A stretch of 56,155 nucleotides of DNA from Bacillus pseudomycoides DSM 12442 (GTDB lineage Bacteria; Bacillota; Bacilli; Bacillales; Bacillaceae_G), in contig NZ_CM000745.1 of assembly GCF_000161455.1 (NCBI RefSeq), positions 3,977,568-4,033,722 of the forward strand, given 5' to 3'. The translations under genes and the position numbers were made by a program. This document shows, piece by piece, positions 7,873 through 17,199 of the stretch. Below the pieces are notes generated by a model, which saw only the letters and a list, made by a program, of their open reading frames with translations, was not told the DNA's origin and made no database searches. Within the stretch, counting starts at the first letter, position 1. The number at the start of each line of letters is the position of its first letter.

Positions 7873-9023
7873 CACATTCTTTCAATTATCATCGCTGTCG
7901 ACATCCCATGTCCAATGCAAATTGTCAGTAGGCCGTACCTTCCCTGCCTCCGCTCCAATTCATGAAGAAGAGAAGTCATTAATTTCGCACCAGTTGCCCC
8001 AAGTGGATGACCTAGCGCAATCGCACCACCATTAACATTCACCTTTTGTAAATCCGCTTCCATTTCCTTTTGCCATGCTAAAACAACCGATGCAAATGCT
8101 TCATTGATTTCTACAACATCCATATCATGAATTGTTAAATTTGATTTTTGTAGCACTTTTTTTGTTGCAGGGATAACGCCATCAAGCATTGTTGTCGGGT
8201 CAGAACCAACAACCACTTGATTAACAATACGAGCACGTGCTTTACAACCTAGCTCTTTAGCCTTTTCACTATCCATCAGCAAGATTGCTGCAGCACCATC
8301 ACTAATTTGACTTGCATTCCCTGCTGTAATCACTCCATTTTCTTTAAACACTGTTTTTAAATTTGATAACGCTTCATAAGAAGTATCCCTTCTCGGGCCT
8401 TCATCATTTTCAACTAATATTTCATTGCCTTCTTTATCTACACCATGCAGTGGTACAATCTCTCGCTGAAAGTGTCCAGATTCAATAGCTTGAAGTGCGC
8501 GTCTATGACTTTCTAGCGCGTAAGCATCTAACTGTTCACGTGTAATACCATATTTTTCTGCAATCATCTCAGCAGATACACCTTGATGCACAATTTGATA
8601 CTTTTCGTGAAGACTACTCGGGATCGTCTGCTCATTTCCATCACTTAAAATAGGAACTTTTGTCATATGTTCAACACCAGCTGCAATCGTAATGTCCATA
8701 TCCCCTGATTTAATTTCTTGCGCAGCAAAGTGAATAGCCTGTTGCCCTGAACCACAGAGCCTATTAATCGTTACTGCTGGAACCGTTATAGGAAAATCTG
8801 CTTCAAGTGCCGAAAGTCTTCCAATATTAAAGCCTTGTTCGTTAATTGGCGTTACACACCCCATAACTATATCTTCTATAAGTCCTTTTTCTATATTCCC
8901 CCGTTTTGTTACTTCACTCAGTGCAACTGCCGCAAGTTGTATAGGGTGAAGTAAACGAAATGCCCCATTTCTTTTACCAACTGGCGTACGTACAGCTTCA
9001 ACAATAACAACGTCCCGCTTCAT
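7872..9023 (-). CDS. Thiolase (acetyl-CoA C-acyltransferase)
   Basis: 383 aa. Acyl-accepting Cys in NRLCGSGQQAIH (about residue 88), GGAIALGHPLGATGAKL with the active His, NEAFA, and the C-terminal CIGHGMS, where His replaces a Gly of the common CxGGG loop. It would cleave 3-ketoacyl-CoA to acetyl-CoA plus a shortened acyl-CoA (or run in reverse). It is the last gene of the leftward degradation operon; its ATG overlaps the dehydrogenase stop (ATGA). Substrate chain length cannot be read from the sequence. Confidence 0.88.
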   Translation of the reverse strand: MKRDVVIVEAVRTPVGKRNGAFRLLHPIQLAAVALSEVTKRGNIEKGLIEDIVMGCVTPINEQGFNIGRLSALEADFPITVPAVTINRLCGSGQQAIHFAAQEIKSGDMDITIAAGVEHMTKVPILSDGNEQTIPSSLHEKYQIVHQGVSAEMIAEKYGITREQLDAYALESHRRALQAIESGHFQREIVPLHGVDKEGNEILVENDEGPRRDTSYEALSNLKTVFKENGVITAGNASQISDGAAAILLMDSEKAKELGCKARARIVNQVVVGSDPTTMLDGVIPATKKVLQKSNLTIHDMDVVEINEAFASVVLAWQKEMEADLQKVNVNGGAIALGHPLGATGAKLMTSLLHELERRQGRYGLLTICIGHGMSTAMIIERM

Positions 9024-9892
9024 ATTTTCTCGCCTACTTTCCCTTTTGAATAATCATAAAAACCTTTCCCAGTCTTTCTTCCAAGATGTCCTGCCTCTAC
9101 AAGTTTCACAAGTGTTTGCGGCGCTCTAAACCTATCTCCAAATGCTTCCATTAGTCCTGTACTCGCAAATAGCATCGTATCTAGCCCTACATAATCCGCT
9201 AATTCAAATGGTCCCATTGGATAGTTCAAACCAAGCTTAATTGCCTTATCAATGTCCTCTTTACTTGTAATTCCTTCTTCATACATACGCATGCACTCTA
9301 ACATATGAATAGCAATTGCCCGCGACGTCACAAATCCTTGCATATCTTTCACAACAACCGTTTCTTTCCCAATTCCTTCTGAGACTGTTCTTACTGCTTG
9401 TATCGTACTTTCTGCCGTAACCACTCCTCGTACAATTTCAACGAGCTTCATAACAGGAGCGGGATTAAACCAATGCATCCCCACTACTTTTTCTGGACGA
9501 CTTGTTACACTTGCAATTGCAGTTACACTTAATTCAGACGTATTCGTTGCTAGAATAGTAGATTGCGATGTATACAAATCTAGCTTTTGAAAAATCTCCT
9601 TCTTTAACTGTAATATTTCTGGTACTGCTTCAATAACAAGCTCTACATTTTGGCAAGCTTCTTCCAATATAACTGTAGAAGTAATATGAGCTAGAATGCC
9701 ATTTTTTTCTTCCTCTGTCATACGTCCTGCGTTCACGAAACGACCCAAGCTTTTGGTGATAGTTCCATAAGCTTTTTGTAAACTTTCTTCTGATATATCA
9801 TACATTTTCACATGTTTATCGCCCATCGCTAACGCTTGGACAATTCCACTTCCCATAATTCCTGCACCAATTACTGCGATATTTTGAATCAT
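9020..9892 (-). CDS. 3-hydroxybutyryl-CoA / 3-hydroxyacyl-CoA dehydrogenase
   Basis: 290 aa, the single-function HBD length. N-terminal NAD fold IAVIGAGIMGSGIVQALA, then ATNTSELSVT, catalytic His in GMHWFNPAPVMKLVEI, and the C-terminal helical dimer domain (NYPMGPFELADYVGLDTML). Oxidises 3-hydroxyacyl-CoA to the ketoacyl-CoA used by the downstream thiolase. No enoyl-CoA hydratase gene is in the operon, so that step must come from elsewhere. A gap of 135 bp separates it from the CoA transferase gene, without a clear terminator. Confidence 0.9.
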   Translation of the reverse strand: MIQNIAVIGAGIMGSGIVQALAMGDKHVKMYDISEESLQKAYGTITKSLGRFVNAGRMTEEEKNGILAHITSTVILEEACQNVELVIEAVPEILQLKKEIFQKLDLYTSQSTILATNTSELSVTAIASVTSRPEKVVGMHWFNPAPVMKLVEIVRGVVTAESTIQAVRTVSEGIGKETVVVKDMQGFVTSRAIAIHMLECMRMYEEGITSKEDIDKAIKLGLNYPMGPFELADYVGLDTMLFASTGLMEAFGDRFRAPQTLVKLVEAGHLGRKTGKGFYDYSKGKVGEKI

Positions 9893-10027
9893 TATTTTCC
9901 TCCTTTAATTATTTTCTTTTCATTTCCACAACATACATTTCAACAATGAATCAATACTTTCCGAAATAGTCTTGCATATTTACGAGAAATAAATGTCCTC
10001 TTGATTCTCTATCTTCTCTCTAATTAT

Positions 10028-11146
10028 TCATACACGAACTCGCTCAATTACATCTAATTGTTCCAATCTCTCAATCTCTAACTTCGATAATCCAAGCTTT
10101 TGCAACACTTCTTCGGTATGCTCACCAAGCTTCGGTGGATTCGCAAATGTATGACTCGTATGTGTAAATACATATCCTTTCTCATTTACTAGATGCCTTG
10201 TAAATGGTGACGACGATAATTCATTTGTCTCCAAAACAGGCGCCAAACAACAATCCACTTCCATCGCAAATTTCGTCCAATACGCCAATGGCTTACTAGC
10301 AAAGAGTGCTTTCATTTGCTCATAAATGATTTGACCATCTTGAGTTAGTTCATATTGCTTATCCCCCCATTCTACTCTTCCTACCGCTTCACAAAAGGAA
10401 TGCCAAAATTTCTGTTCAACTGCTCCGAGCGCAACAAACCTTTCATCGCTCGTTTCGTAGAGGGAATAACATACAATCTTACCGCTAAGCAAATCTAGCC
10501 CATGACGTTTGTTATACATTTTTTCAAGCATGATATGATTGTTCATTAACATCATTAAGCTATCTGTGAGAGAAATATCGAGATAACTCCCTTCCCCAGT
10601 TCGCTCTCTTTGAAACAATGCTGCCATAATTTTTTCTGAAGTCATCATTCCGCCTATCTCATCCCCAAGGGTAATTTTGGGATGAACCGGAATTCCTTCT
10701 TGATCTTTCAACTGTGCTAATACGCCGCTTACTGCCATAAAATTTATATCGTGGCTTGCAAGATCCGAATGTTCTTTATTTTGTCCATATCCAGTTAATG
10801 AAGTATAAATGATACTTTTATTTATCCGTTTAACTTCTTCATATCCAAGACCAAGACGGTTCATTACGTTAGGCCGAAAGCTTTCTATTAAAACATCAGA
10901 TTTTTGAAGAAGTTTTTTCACTACCGCTACTCCTTCTGGTTGCTTTACGTTTATTGCAATACTTTTCTTGTTACGATTATTCGCATAAAAAAATGCCTGA
11001 TTATCAGATTCCAATCCTCTTGCTAAATCACCATAAAGCGGTTCTACCTTTATCACTTCTGCACCTAAATCAGCAAGGCGAAGTGCTGCATACGGACCTG
11101 GTAAGTAATGAGAAAAATCAACAACTGTTATTCCTTTCAACATCAT
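10028..11146 (-). CDS. CoA transferase family III (CaiB/BaiF type)
   Basis: 372 aa. N-terminal GITVVDFSHYLPGPYAALRLADLGAEVIKVE and the catalytic Asp in SHDINFMAVSG match formyl-CoA transferase / CaiB / alpha-methylacyl-CoA racemase. It could transfer CoA between acids or epimerise a methyl-branched acyl-CoA; the sequence does not decide. Its ATG overlaps the stop of the preceding dehydrogenase (TTATGATG), so it is coupled to a gene that is now frameshifted. Loss of that translation may reduce this gene's expression. Confidence 0.85.
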   Translation of the reverse strand: MMLKGITVVDFSHYLPGPYAALRLADLGAEVIKVEPLYGDLARGLESDNQAFFYANNRNKKSIAINVKQPEGVAVVKKLLQKSDVLIESFRPNVMNRLGLGYEEVKRINKSIIYTSLTGYGQNKEHSDLASHDINFMAVSGVLAQLKDQEGIPVHPKITLGDEIGGMMTSEKIMAALFQRERTGEGSYLDISLTDSLMMLMNNHIMLEKMYNKRHGLDLLSGKIVCYSLYETSDERFVALGAVEQKFWHSFCEAVGRVEWGDKQYELTQDGQIIYEQMKALFASKPLAYWTKFAMEVDCCLAPVLETNELSSSPFTRHLVNEKGYVFTHTSHTFANPPKLGEHTEEVLQKLGLSKLEIERLEQLDVIERVRV

Positions 11147-12283
11147 AAGCCCATACCCTTTGCAATTATATTTTTCATAATCTCATTCGCACCAGCATAA
11201 ATCGCGCTTACTGGGATATCACGATAACGCCGCGCAATCTCGTATTCTTCCATATATCCATATCCACCGTGCAGTTGTACGCACTCTGCTGACACTTTTT
11301 TTGCAAGATCTGTCAGCCACCACTTCGCCATCGATACTTTCGTTACGATGTTCTCACCATTCATGTGATTGGCAATACAGTCATCGACAAATGTTCTACC
11401 AATTTCAATTTCCGTATACATCTCTGCTAATCGAAACTGTACTGTTTGAAAATCGCTTATACTTTTCCCAAATGCTTTTCGCTCTTGGACATAGTTTTTC
11501 GTTATATGTAGCATCACTTCCGCGGCCGTTTTAGCTGCAATTGCAACAATGAGACGTTCTTGCTGCAACTTTTCCATGAGATAATAAAAACCTTTTCCTT
11601 CTTCCCCTAGCAAATTCGAAGCAGGCACTTTTACATCTTCAAAAATAAGTTCTGCTGTGTCTTGACTATGTAAGCCGATTTTTTTTAGTTTTTTTCCTCT
11701 TTTAAATCCCTCCATTCCTCTTTCTAAAACAAGTAGACTCATGCCTTTATGAGCCGGTTTAATATTTGTGTCTGTCTTACAAACAACGATAACTAAATCT
11801 GCATGAATACCATTTGTAATAAATGTTTTTTCTCCATTCACGACATAATAATCACCTTCTTTTCTTGCAGTTGTTCGAATACTCGCCAAGTCCGAACCTG
11901 CTCCTGGCTCCGTCATCGCAATTGCAGTTATACATTCACCGCTTACACATTTTGGTAACCAACGTTTCTTTTGTTCCATACTGCGTGAAGTATGGAACGA
12001 CAATGTCATTGTGCAAACCAATTCCGATTAAACTTGATCCAACCTTTTCAAGTTCCTCGTTAATGACAACCGAATATCCAAAATCAGCACCTGCTCCTCC
12101 ATACCGCTCACCTACCATTGGACAAAGAAAACCTTTACTCCCCATACTTGTCCAAAAAGCACGAGGAATTATTCCTTCTTTTTCCCATTCGTTATAGTAT
12201 GGATATGCTTCCTTTTCTAAAAATTTATGAAAAGCATCACGAAAAATGTGATGCTCCTCCTGTAAATATTTATGCCTCATCAT
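11143..12283 (-). pseudogene. Acyl-CoA dehydrogenase, frameshifted (long-chain/LCAD-like)
   Basis: Two frames together give a full ~380-aa dehydrogenase. The 5' frame runs from 12283 (or the adjacent ATG at 12280, better spaced from GGGGAGG) to a stop at 11936. The 3' frame carries the FAD-domain motifs ITAIAMTEPGAGSDLASI, GEKTFITNG and the end IYAGANEIMKNIIA. Where acyl-CoA dehydrogenases of the MCAD type have YEG this has YAG. The base is instead likely the Glu in LQQERLIVA, as in LCAD and isovaleryl-CoA dehydrogenases. The break lies at ~11968-11985: TATGGAACAAAAGAAACG. Restoring a second copy of the 8-mer AACAAAAG gives a continuous YGTKEQKKRWLPK. So one unit of an 8-bp tandem duplication appears lost (or it is a sequencing error). 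Confidence 0.85.
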
Positions 12284-13842
12284 ATCCTCCCCTTAGCTTC
12301 CGTTTCTGCATTACGCAAAATAAACTTTTGAATTTTACCGCTTGCATTTCTTGGAAGTTGTTCAACAAACACATAGCGACGTGGACGTTTATAATCAGCA
12401 AGCTTATCACTTACTTTGCAATACTCATCTAATATCTCTTCGGTAAGAGAATGATCTTTTGAAACGATGTATGCTAGAACACTTTCTCCCCAAAGCTCAT
12501 CTTTCTCTCCAAGCACCGCAACATCTAAAACACTTTCATGTGTATACAAAAAATCCTCGACCTCACGTGGGTAAATGTTTTCTCCACCACTAACAACCAT
12601 ATCGTCAACGCGATCCGCAACGTATAAATAACCATCTGTATCTACATACCCCAAATCTCCTGAATGGTACCATCCTTTATATAATGCTTTTGCTGTTGCC
12701 TCTTCATTGTTGTAATACCCTTTCATCAAACAGGAACCTCGCATAATAATTTCTCCGATTTCATACGGTCGTAATATATCATTCGGCTCAGATGGCCCTT
12801 CTTCATTTGGACGGACAACACGAATTTCATGATTATAGGCAGCTTTTCCTGCAGAACCTACTTTAGTAAGTTGCTCATTCTCTCGTAAAAAAGTAACTGC
12901 CGGTCCCATTTCCGTCATACCATAGGCTTGTACTAATGAAACATTCAATTTTTCATCACAAGCTTTTACAAGTGCCGGTGCCATTGAAGCTGCTCCATAT
13001 AAACCGTACCTAAGAGAAGATAAATCATACTGCATTAAATCTTCCTGCAACATCATATTCCACATTGTAGGTGCCGCGAACATAACAGTAACCTTCTCTT
13101 TTTCAATCGTTTCGAGCACATTCTTTGCATCGAAATGGTGCAGAATAATATTCGCCCCGCCGCTATGTACCCTTGGAACGAAGCAACAGTGCAGCTCAGC
13201 ACAATGAAACATCGGTGCTGTTACAAGACCACGACTATTCTCGGTATAATGTAAATATGCGATTCCCATCAAGCTTTGATCGATAATTTCTCGGTGACGG
13301 TGAAGTACTCCCTTCGGATAACCGGTTGTTCCACTTGTATACATAATGGAACAAATATCATCTTCTTTTACTTCTACTGTTTCAAAATCCGGTAATGCAT
13401 TTGATAGTTTTTCTTCATATGAAATAGAAAACGGTGGATGATTTTGGTCAATGTACCAGAACTGGATATGAGGAAATTGTTTATGAATACTTTGTATTTG
13501 GGAGGATAATTGCTTTTCAAAAAGTACGATTTTTGGAGAAGCATCTTCTAATATATAACTGAGTTCTTGTGGTTTTAATCTAAAATTAATCGGATTAAAT
13601 ACGGCGCCAATTTTTGCACAAGCGAAACATGTAGTTGCTAGTTCACTACTATTAAAGAGAAAAGTCGAGACGTGGTCACCTTTTTGTATACCACTTTTTT
13701 GGAGCGCATGAGCTAGCTTATTCACCTGTTCATTCCATTCTGTATACGTCCAGCGAATATTTTTTTTCGGTTCAACAATCGCTTCTTTATTTGGATAATT
13801 TCCAGTAGTCAGTTCAAGTAAATTTCCAATCGTTATATGCAA
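12280..13842 (-). CDS. AMP-dependent acyl-CoA synthetase/ligase
   Basis: 520 aa from the TTG at 13842. ANL-superfamily motifs in order: P-loop YTSGTTGYPKGVLHRH, AYGMTEMGPA, YHSGDLGYVDTDGYLYVADR, and the C-terminal acyl-transfer lysine in PRNASGKIQ. It activates a carboxylic acid to acyl-CoA and is first in the operon, supplying the substrate for the dehydrogenase. An ATG 16 codons upstream gives a Cys-rich extension without a site; AAAGGGGG lies just before the TTG, so TTG was chosen. Stop overlaps the next start (ATGA). Confidence 0.88.
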   Translation of the reverse strand: MHITIGNLLELTTGNYPNKEAIVEPKKNIRWTYTEWNEQVNKLAHALQKSGIQKGDHVSTFLFNSSELATTCFACAKIGAVFNPINFRLKPQELSYILEDASPKIVLFEKQLSSQIQSIHKQFPHIQFWYIDQNHPPFSISYEEKLSNALPDFETVEVKEDDICSIMYTSGTTGYPKGVLHRHREIIDQSLMGIAYLHYTENSRGLVTAPMFHCAELHCCFVPRVHSGGANIILHHFDAKNVLETIEKEKVTVMFAAPTMWNMMLQEDLMQYDLSSLRYGLYGAASMAPALVKACDEKLNVSLVQAYGMTEMGPAVTFLRENEQLTKVGSAGKAAYNHEIRVVRPNEEGPSEPNDILRPYEIGEIIMRGSCLMKGYYNNEEATAKALYKGWYHSGDLGYVDTDGYLYVADRVDDMVVSGGENIYPREVEDFLYTHESVLDVAVLGEKDELWGESVLAYIVSKDHSLTEEILDEYCKVSDKLADYKRPRRYVFVEQLPRNASGKIQKFILRNAETEAKGRI

Positions 13843-13909
13843 TATATTTCCCCCTTTCGAATAAAAAGCTTCACATATAGAGCATGTCATAATGCAGTAA
13901 CTCAGAGAT

Positions 13910-13938
13910 ATTATAACAATATTCAGAATATTTTAACA
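13910..13938 (-). promoter_or_regulatory. Predicted promoter of the acyl-CoA operon with palindromic operator
   Basis: Minus-strand -10 TATAAT (13910-13915), 17-bp spacer, poor -35 TGTTAA (13933-13938). The spacer contains a perfect 15-nt palindrome AATATTC-A-GAATATT (13918-13932), where a repressor could block polymerase. Which regulator would bind is unknown. Confidence 0.5.
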
Positions 13939-14005
13939 GTATTTCTTTCGACAAATCCTTGCAATGTGTTTGTAGTTGAACAAGAACATAAAAAATTTAC
14001 TTTTT

Positions 14006-14028
14006 AGTGGAGGGGGTGACCCTCCACT
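14006..14028 (-). terminator. Hairpin downstream of ytnP
   Basis: Perfect 9-bp stem AGTGGAGGG / CCCTCCACT with a 5-nt loop. On the minus strand the T-run comes only about 10 nt after the stem, so it is a weak terminator candidate. Confidence 0.45.
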
Positions 14029-14045
14029 CCATACTTCTATCTTTC

Positions 14046-14909
14046 TTACACTTCACTTGATACATTTTCCTCTTTTCGTTCTACCTTCTCAACCATATTC
14101 CCTTCCTCATCCCACTTCACAGCGCGATAATAGGCATCATGATAAAAGGTGAACCATGCTTTCTTTTCTGTACCATACTTCATCCATTTTTGCTTATGTT
14201 CAATTGAAGTCATTGGATAATCATCATATGCCATCACCCATAATACGTTTTGATGAGCATGCGTTGGCAAGAGATCCGCTAAATGAAGCATCGTTTCTCC
14301 TTTACTTTCAAGAACAATTACAGCATGACCATCACTATGCCCTCCTGTATGTACCATTCTGACTTCATCTGAAATTTGTATTTCGTCTTTGAAAGTGACG
14401 ATTTGCTCTACAATTGGCTCCCAATTTTCTTTCCAATATGTATTACGAGAGCGGATATTAGGGTTTCTCATTTCATTCCATTCTATTTCTGATACATACA
14501 CTTTTGCATTTGGAAACGTCGGAACAAGCTCACCATCTTCCGATTTTGTTAATCCTGATGCATGATCAAAATGAAGGTGTGTCATTAATACATAATGAAT
14601 ATCTTCAGCTGTTAGACCGCGTTCCGCTAGAGAATGTTCAACTGACGATTCTTCTGTTACCCCTTGATTCCGCTTCATTTTTTCATTCATTTTATTATTT
14701 CCAATTCCTGAATCAATGAGCATATTTCCTTCTTTCGTTTGTACAAGCAACGGATCTGTTCTTAAATAAATATGATTTGTATCATTATGTTTATATTTGC
14801 GTGACCATAAGATTTTTGGTACGACACCAAACATCGCTCCCCCATCTAAATGAGTGTTCCCTCCGCGGAGCCATGTCACTTTTATTTCTCCGATTTTTAA
14901 AGATTCCAT
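14046..14909 (-). CDS. ytnP: YtnP-type metallo-beta-lactamase fold lactonase
   Basis: 287 aa. The zinc motif MTHLHFDHASG (HxHxDH) at about residue 110, later metal His in HTGGHSDGHAV and DLLPTHAHQN. The start MESLKIGEIKVTWLRGG lines up with B. subtilis YtnP, a reported quorum-quenching lactonase; here the same activity is inferred. A longer form starting seven codons upstream has no site; this ATG follows AAGGGGG. Repeat bcr1-like copy 2 begins about 20 bp upstream, so the promoter must lie in or beyond the repeat. Confidence 0.88.
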   Translation of the reverse strand: MESLKIGEIKVTWLRGGNTHLDGGAMFGVVPKILWSRKYKHNDTNHIYLRTDPLLVQTKEGNMLIDSGIGNNKMNEKMKRNQGVTEESSVEHSLAERGLTAEDIHYVLMTHLHFDHASGLTKSEDGELVPTFPNAKVYVSEIEWNEMRNPNIRSRNTYWKENWEPIVEQIVTFKDEIQISDEVRMVHTGGHSDGHAVIVLESKGETMLHLADLLPTHAHQNVLWVMAYDDYPMTSIEHKQKWMKYGTEKKAWFTFYHDAYYRAVKWDEEGNMVEKVERKEENVSSEV

Positions 14910-14930
14910 TCCACATTCCCCCTTTTCCAT

Positions 14931-15089
14931 TTTCCCCCGCTATTCGCGTGCAGTAAGACTCCCACCTCAAAATGCAGCAAAAGCAAAGAAGTTAGTCGGG
15001 GAATCAACTGCCCGTAAAAGCCCGATTGGTGCGGGCTGATAATCAGTGGGGGATGAAAAAGACCCCCACTGATTACAGTTTCTCTTTAT
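14931..15089 (+). repeat. bcr1-like repeat, copy 2
   Basis: 159 bp ending in TTTAT. Internal structure: GCAGT...ACTGC long-range pairing, the hairpin AGCCC-GATTGGTGC-GGGCT, and AATCAGTGGGGG / CCCCCACTGATT. It fills the ytnP-trmB gap. Confidence 0.7.
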
Positions 15090-15126
15090 TCTAACACAAA
15101 ATTCAGAATGTTTTTTCACAACAAAA

Positions 15127-15151
15127 AAACCTGCGCATTACTGCGCAGGTT
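15127..15151 (-). terminator. Terminator of trmB overlapping its last codons
   Basis: AACCTGCGCA-TTAC-TGCGCAGGTT followed by T7 on the minus strand. The trmB stop codon lies in the loop, so the end of the reading frame forms one arm. Confidence 0.85.
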
Positions 15152-15791
15152 CTGTTCGATATTTCGCTTCAACACGATAAATACGATGTCCTTTACTAGA
15201 AAACTTCTCTTCGTATTCCGTCATAATGTTACCTTCGAAATCACTGTTATGAAGATCTAAACTAAGGAATGTGAGTAGCATGCCATATTCAGCCATACTC
15301 ATAAGAGAGTATTCAAATAAACTTTGGTTATCCGTTTTAAAATGAATCTCTCCGCCTGTTACTAACACTTCTTCATAATTGCGTAAAAATGTTTTATACG
15401 TTAAACGACGCTTCTCGTGACGATTTTTTGGCCATGGATCTGAGAAGTTTAAATACACACGGTCAATTTCGCCTTCCGCAAAGAAAACTGTTAAATCTTC
15501 AGCATCTTTATTAATTAATTTTAAGTTTGGTACTTCTTCTTCAATTAACCTATCAAGCGCATCTACGATAACACTTGTGAATTTTTCAATTCCGATATAG
15601 TTAATATGTGGATTCGCTTTTGCCATCTCATAAACGAAACGACCACGACCTGTTCCTACTTCAATATGGATCGGATGGTCATTTCCAAACACTTCTTTCC
15701 AATTGCCACAACGCTCCTCTGGGTTTCCAATTACAAACTGTGAATACTCATTAATTCGATCCATTGCATATGGTTTATGTCTTAAACGCAT
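15138..15791 (-). CDS. trmB: tRNA (guanine-N7-)-methyltransferase
   Basis: 217 aa. SAM site IEVGTGRGRFVYEMA, and the TrmB signature NFSDPWPKNRHEKRR. It methylates G46 of the variable loop of many tRNAs. N-terminus MRLRHKPYAMDRI and length are typical of Firmicute TrmB. Same position next to ytnP, ytzH and ytmP as in B. subtilis. Confidence 0.95.
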   Translation of the reverse strand: MRLRHKPYAMDRINEYSQFVIGNPEERCGNWKEVFGNDHPIHIEVGTGRGRFVYEMAKANPHINYIGIEKFTSVIVDALDRLIEEEVPNLKLINKDAEDLTVFFAEGEIDRVYLNFSDPWPKNRHEKRRLTYKTFLRNYEEVLVTGGEIHFKTDNQSLFEYSLMSMAEYGMLLTFLSLDLHNSDFEGNIMTEYEEKFSSKGHRIYRVEAKYRTEPAQ

Positions 15792-16065
15792 AGATGTCTT
15801 CCTCTCTTTACCAGACTATTTTTAGAAGGTTTATTCCTTCTTTCTTTTTTAATCAATCTATCAAACAAAAAACCAAGTACGTACGAGCACTCGGTCCGTT
15901 TCTTTCAAGTATAAGGTGTTCCATTTTGATACAAACTACAAAGAGCATAGAACGAAACTCTCCTGTAGAAACGTTTCGTTAGCCAATGATTAGCTACTCC
16001 ATGACGAAATAGAAAATTTCTCTTACTTGTTCAAATTGAACAACAATCGAAAGGATGATCCAATC

Positions 16066-16344
16066 ATGCCGATTAATCAACAACATCAATTAGAAATTTT
16101 AAAAGATATTCTAGTCAATCACCAAAGCGATTGCTGTGGAACGGTTTCTGAGTGCGAACAATTAGAACGGCTCATTCAATCATTGCTTGCAAACGATAGT
16201 GTGAACAGCGATGTAAAAACAATGCTAAACGATGTATATTACTATAGTCAATCGGGTAAATATTCTCCTGATTTAGACAATCATATTTCCAATAATCAAG
16301 AGCAACTCACGCAATGGATTTCTGGAATGGACAATTTCTCTTAA
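16066..16344 (+). CDS. ytzH: YtzH-like protein
   Basis: 92 aa, begins MPINQQHQLEILKDILVNHQ, with CCGTVSECEQLERLI. Matches the B. subtilis YtzH in length and position between trmB and ytmP. Soluble, helical, of unknown function. An in-frame ATG 13 codons upstream has no ribosome-binding site; GAAAGGATGA precedes this ATG. It converges on ytmP with 8 bp between stop codons and no clear terminator. The 274 bp upstream (15792-16065) hold no other recognisable feature. Confidence 0.85.
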   Translation: MPINQQHQLEILKDILVNHQSDCCGTVSECEQLERLIQSLLANDSVNSDVKTMLNDVYYYSQSGKYSPDLDNHISNNQEQLTQWISGMDNFS

Positions 16345-16352
16345 ATTATTTA

Positions 16353-17150
16353 TTACTCTGAAGCAAGTAGTTGCTGTAAATATTGATGCCAATATTCAGC
16401 TTCTGCTTGCTGTTTTTTTGTTGTATGCCATTGAACAGATAAAATAGTTTGTGCCACTACATACCACTTCATACGATGAACCAATGATTCATTCATTTCA
16501 ATTCCATAATACGCTAACCATTCGTCCCATTCGTGACACGGAACATACCAATATAATAACATGCCAAGATCAAGAGCAGGATCCGCAATAAGCGCTCCAT
16601 CCCAATCAATTAAAAATAATTCATCTTCGTCCGATAATAACCAATTGTTATGATTGACGTCACAGTGGCACACGACAAACTCATCATATTCCACATCTTT
16701 CAGTGTGGCTTTTAAATATCGTAGCCCTGTCTGAATCGTTTCATCCGTTCTTAAATCTCCTCTTAAAACAAAATACAATTGTTGCAATAACTCCTGCGCA
16801 TAGAGCGGCTGTTTTCCAAGCCTTTGTATCATCTGCACAAGCGCTTTAGATGAATGTATTTTTTTTAAAAGCTTCGCAACACACTCAAGTTTCATATCCT
16901 CTGGCTCTAGCTTTTGTCCTGGAAGCCACTTTTGAGCTGAAATCACATCACCGTTCGTCACTCTTCTTGTCCAAAGTAATTTTGGAACAATTCCTTCTGC
17001 TGACAATACCGCTAAAAAAGGCGATGTATTCCGCTTTAAAAATAGCTTTTGTTGTCCATTTTGCGCAATATATGCATCGCCTGTTGCCCCACCAGCTGGT
17101 ATAAGACTCCACTCTTCTCCTAATAATTGTTCCAACCATTCCATATTCAT
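16353..17150 (-). CDS. ytmP: YtmP, phosphotransferase (APH-like kinase fold)
   Basis: 265 aa. Kinase-like catalytic motif VVCHCDVNHNNWLL (Brenner-type HxDxxxxN) and the metal-binding IDWDGALIADPALDLGML, as in aminoglycoside/choline phosphotransferases. The N-lobe lysine is in KLFLKRNTSP. The natural substrate is not known; resistance activity is unlikely for this conserved housekeeping version. Start ATG has only a distant AAGGA. Confidence 0.87.
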   Translation of the reverse strand: MNMEWLEQLLGEEWSLIPAGGATGDAYIAQNGQQKLFLKRNTSPFLAVLSAEGIVPKLLWTRRVTNGDVISAQKWLPGQKLEPEDMKLECVAKLLKKIHSSKALVQMIQRLGKQPLYAQELLQQLYFVLRGDLRTDETIQTGLRYLKATLKDVEYDEFVVCHCDVNHNNWLLSDEDELFLIDWDGALIADPALDLGMLLYWYVPCHEWDEWLAYYGIEMNESLVHRMKWYVVAQTILSVQWHTTKKQQAEAEYWHQYLQQLLASE

Positions 17151-17199
17151 TACCCGTTAACAAATCCTTATCTTTTATAGTTATGAAAAGAAAAACCGC

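Noticed and set aside
14854..15039. Short plus-strand frame at the ytnP start
   Set aside because: Falls over the ytnP 5' end and the bcr1-like repeat, no ribosome-binding site.
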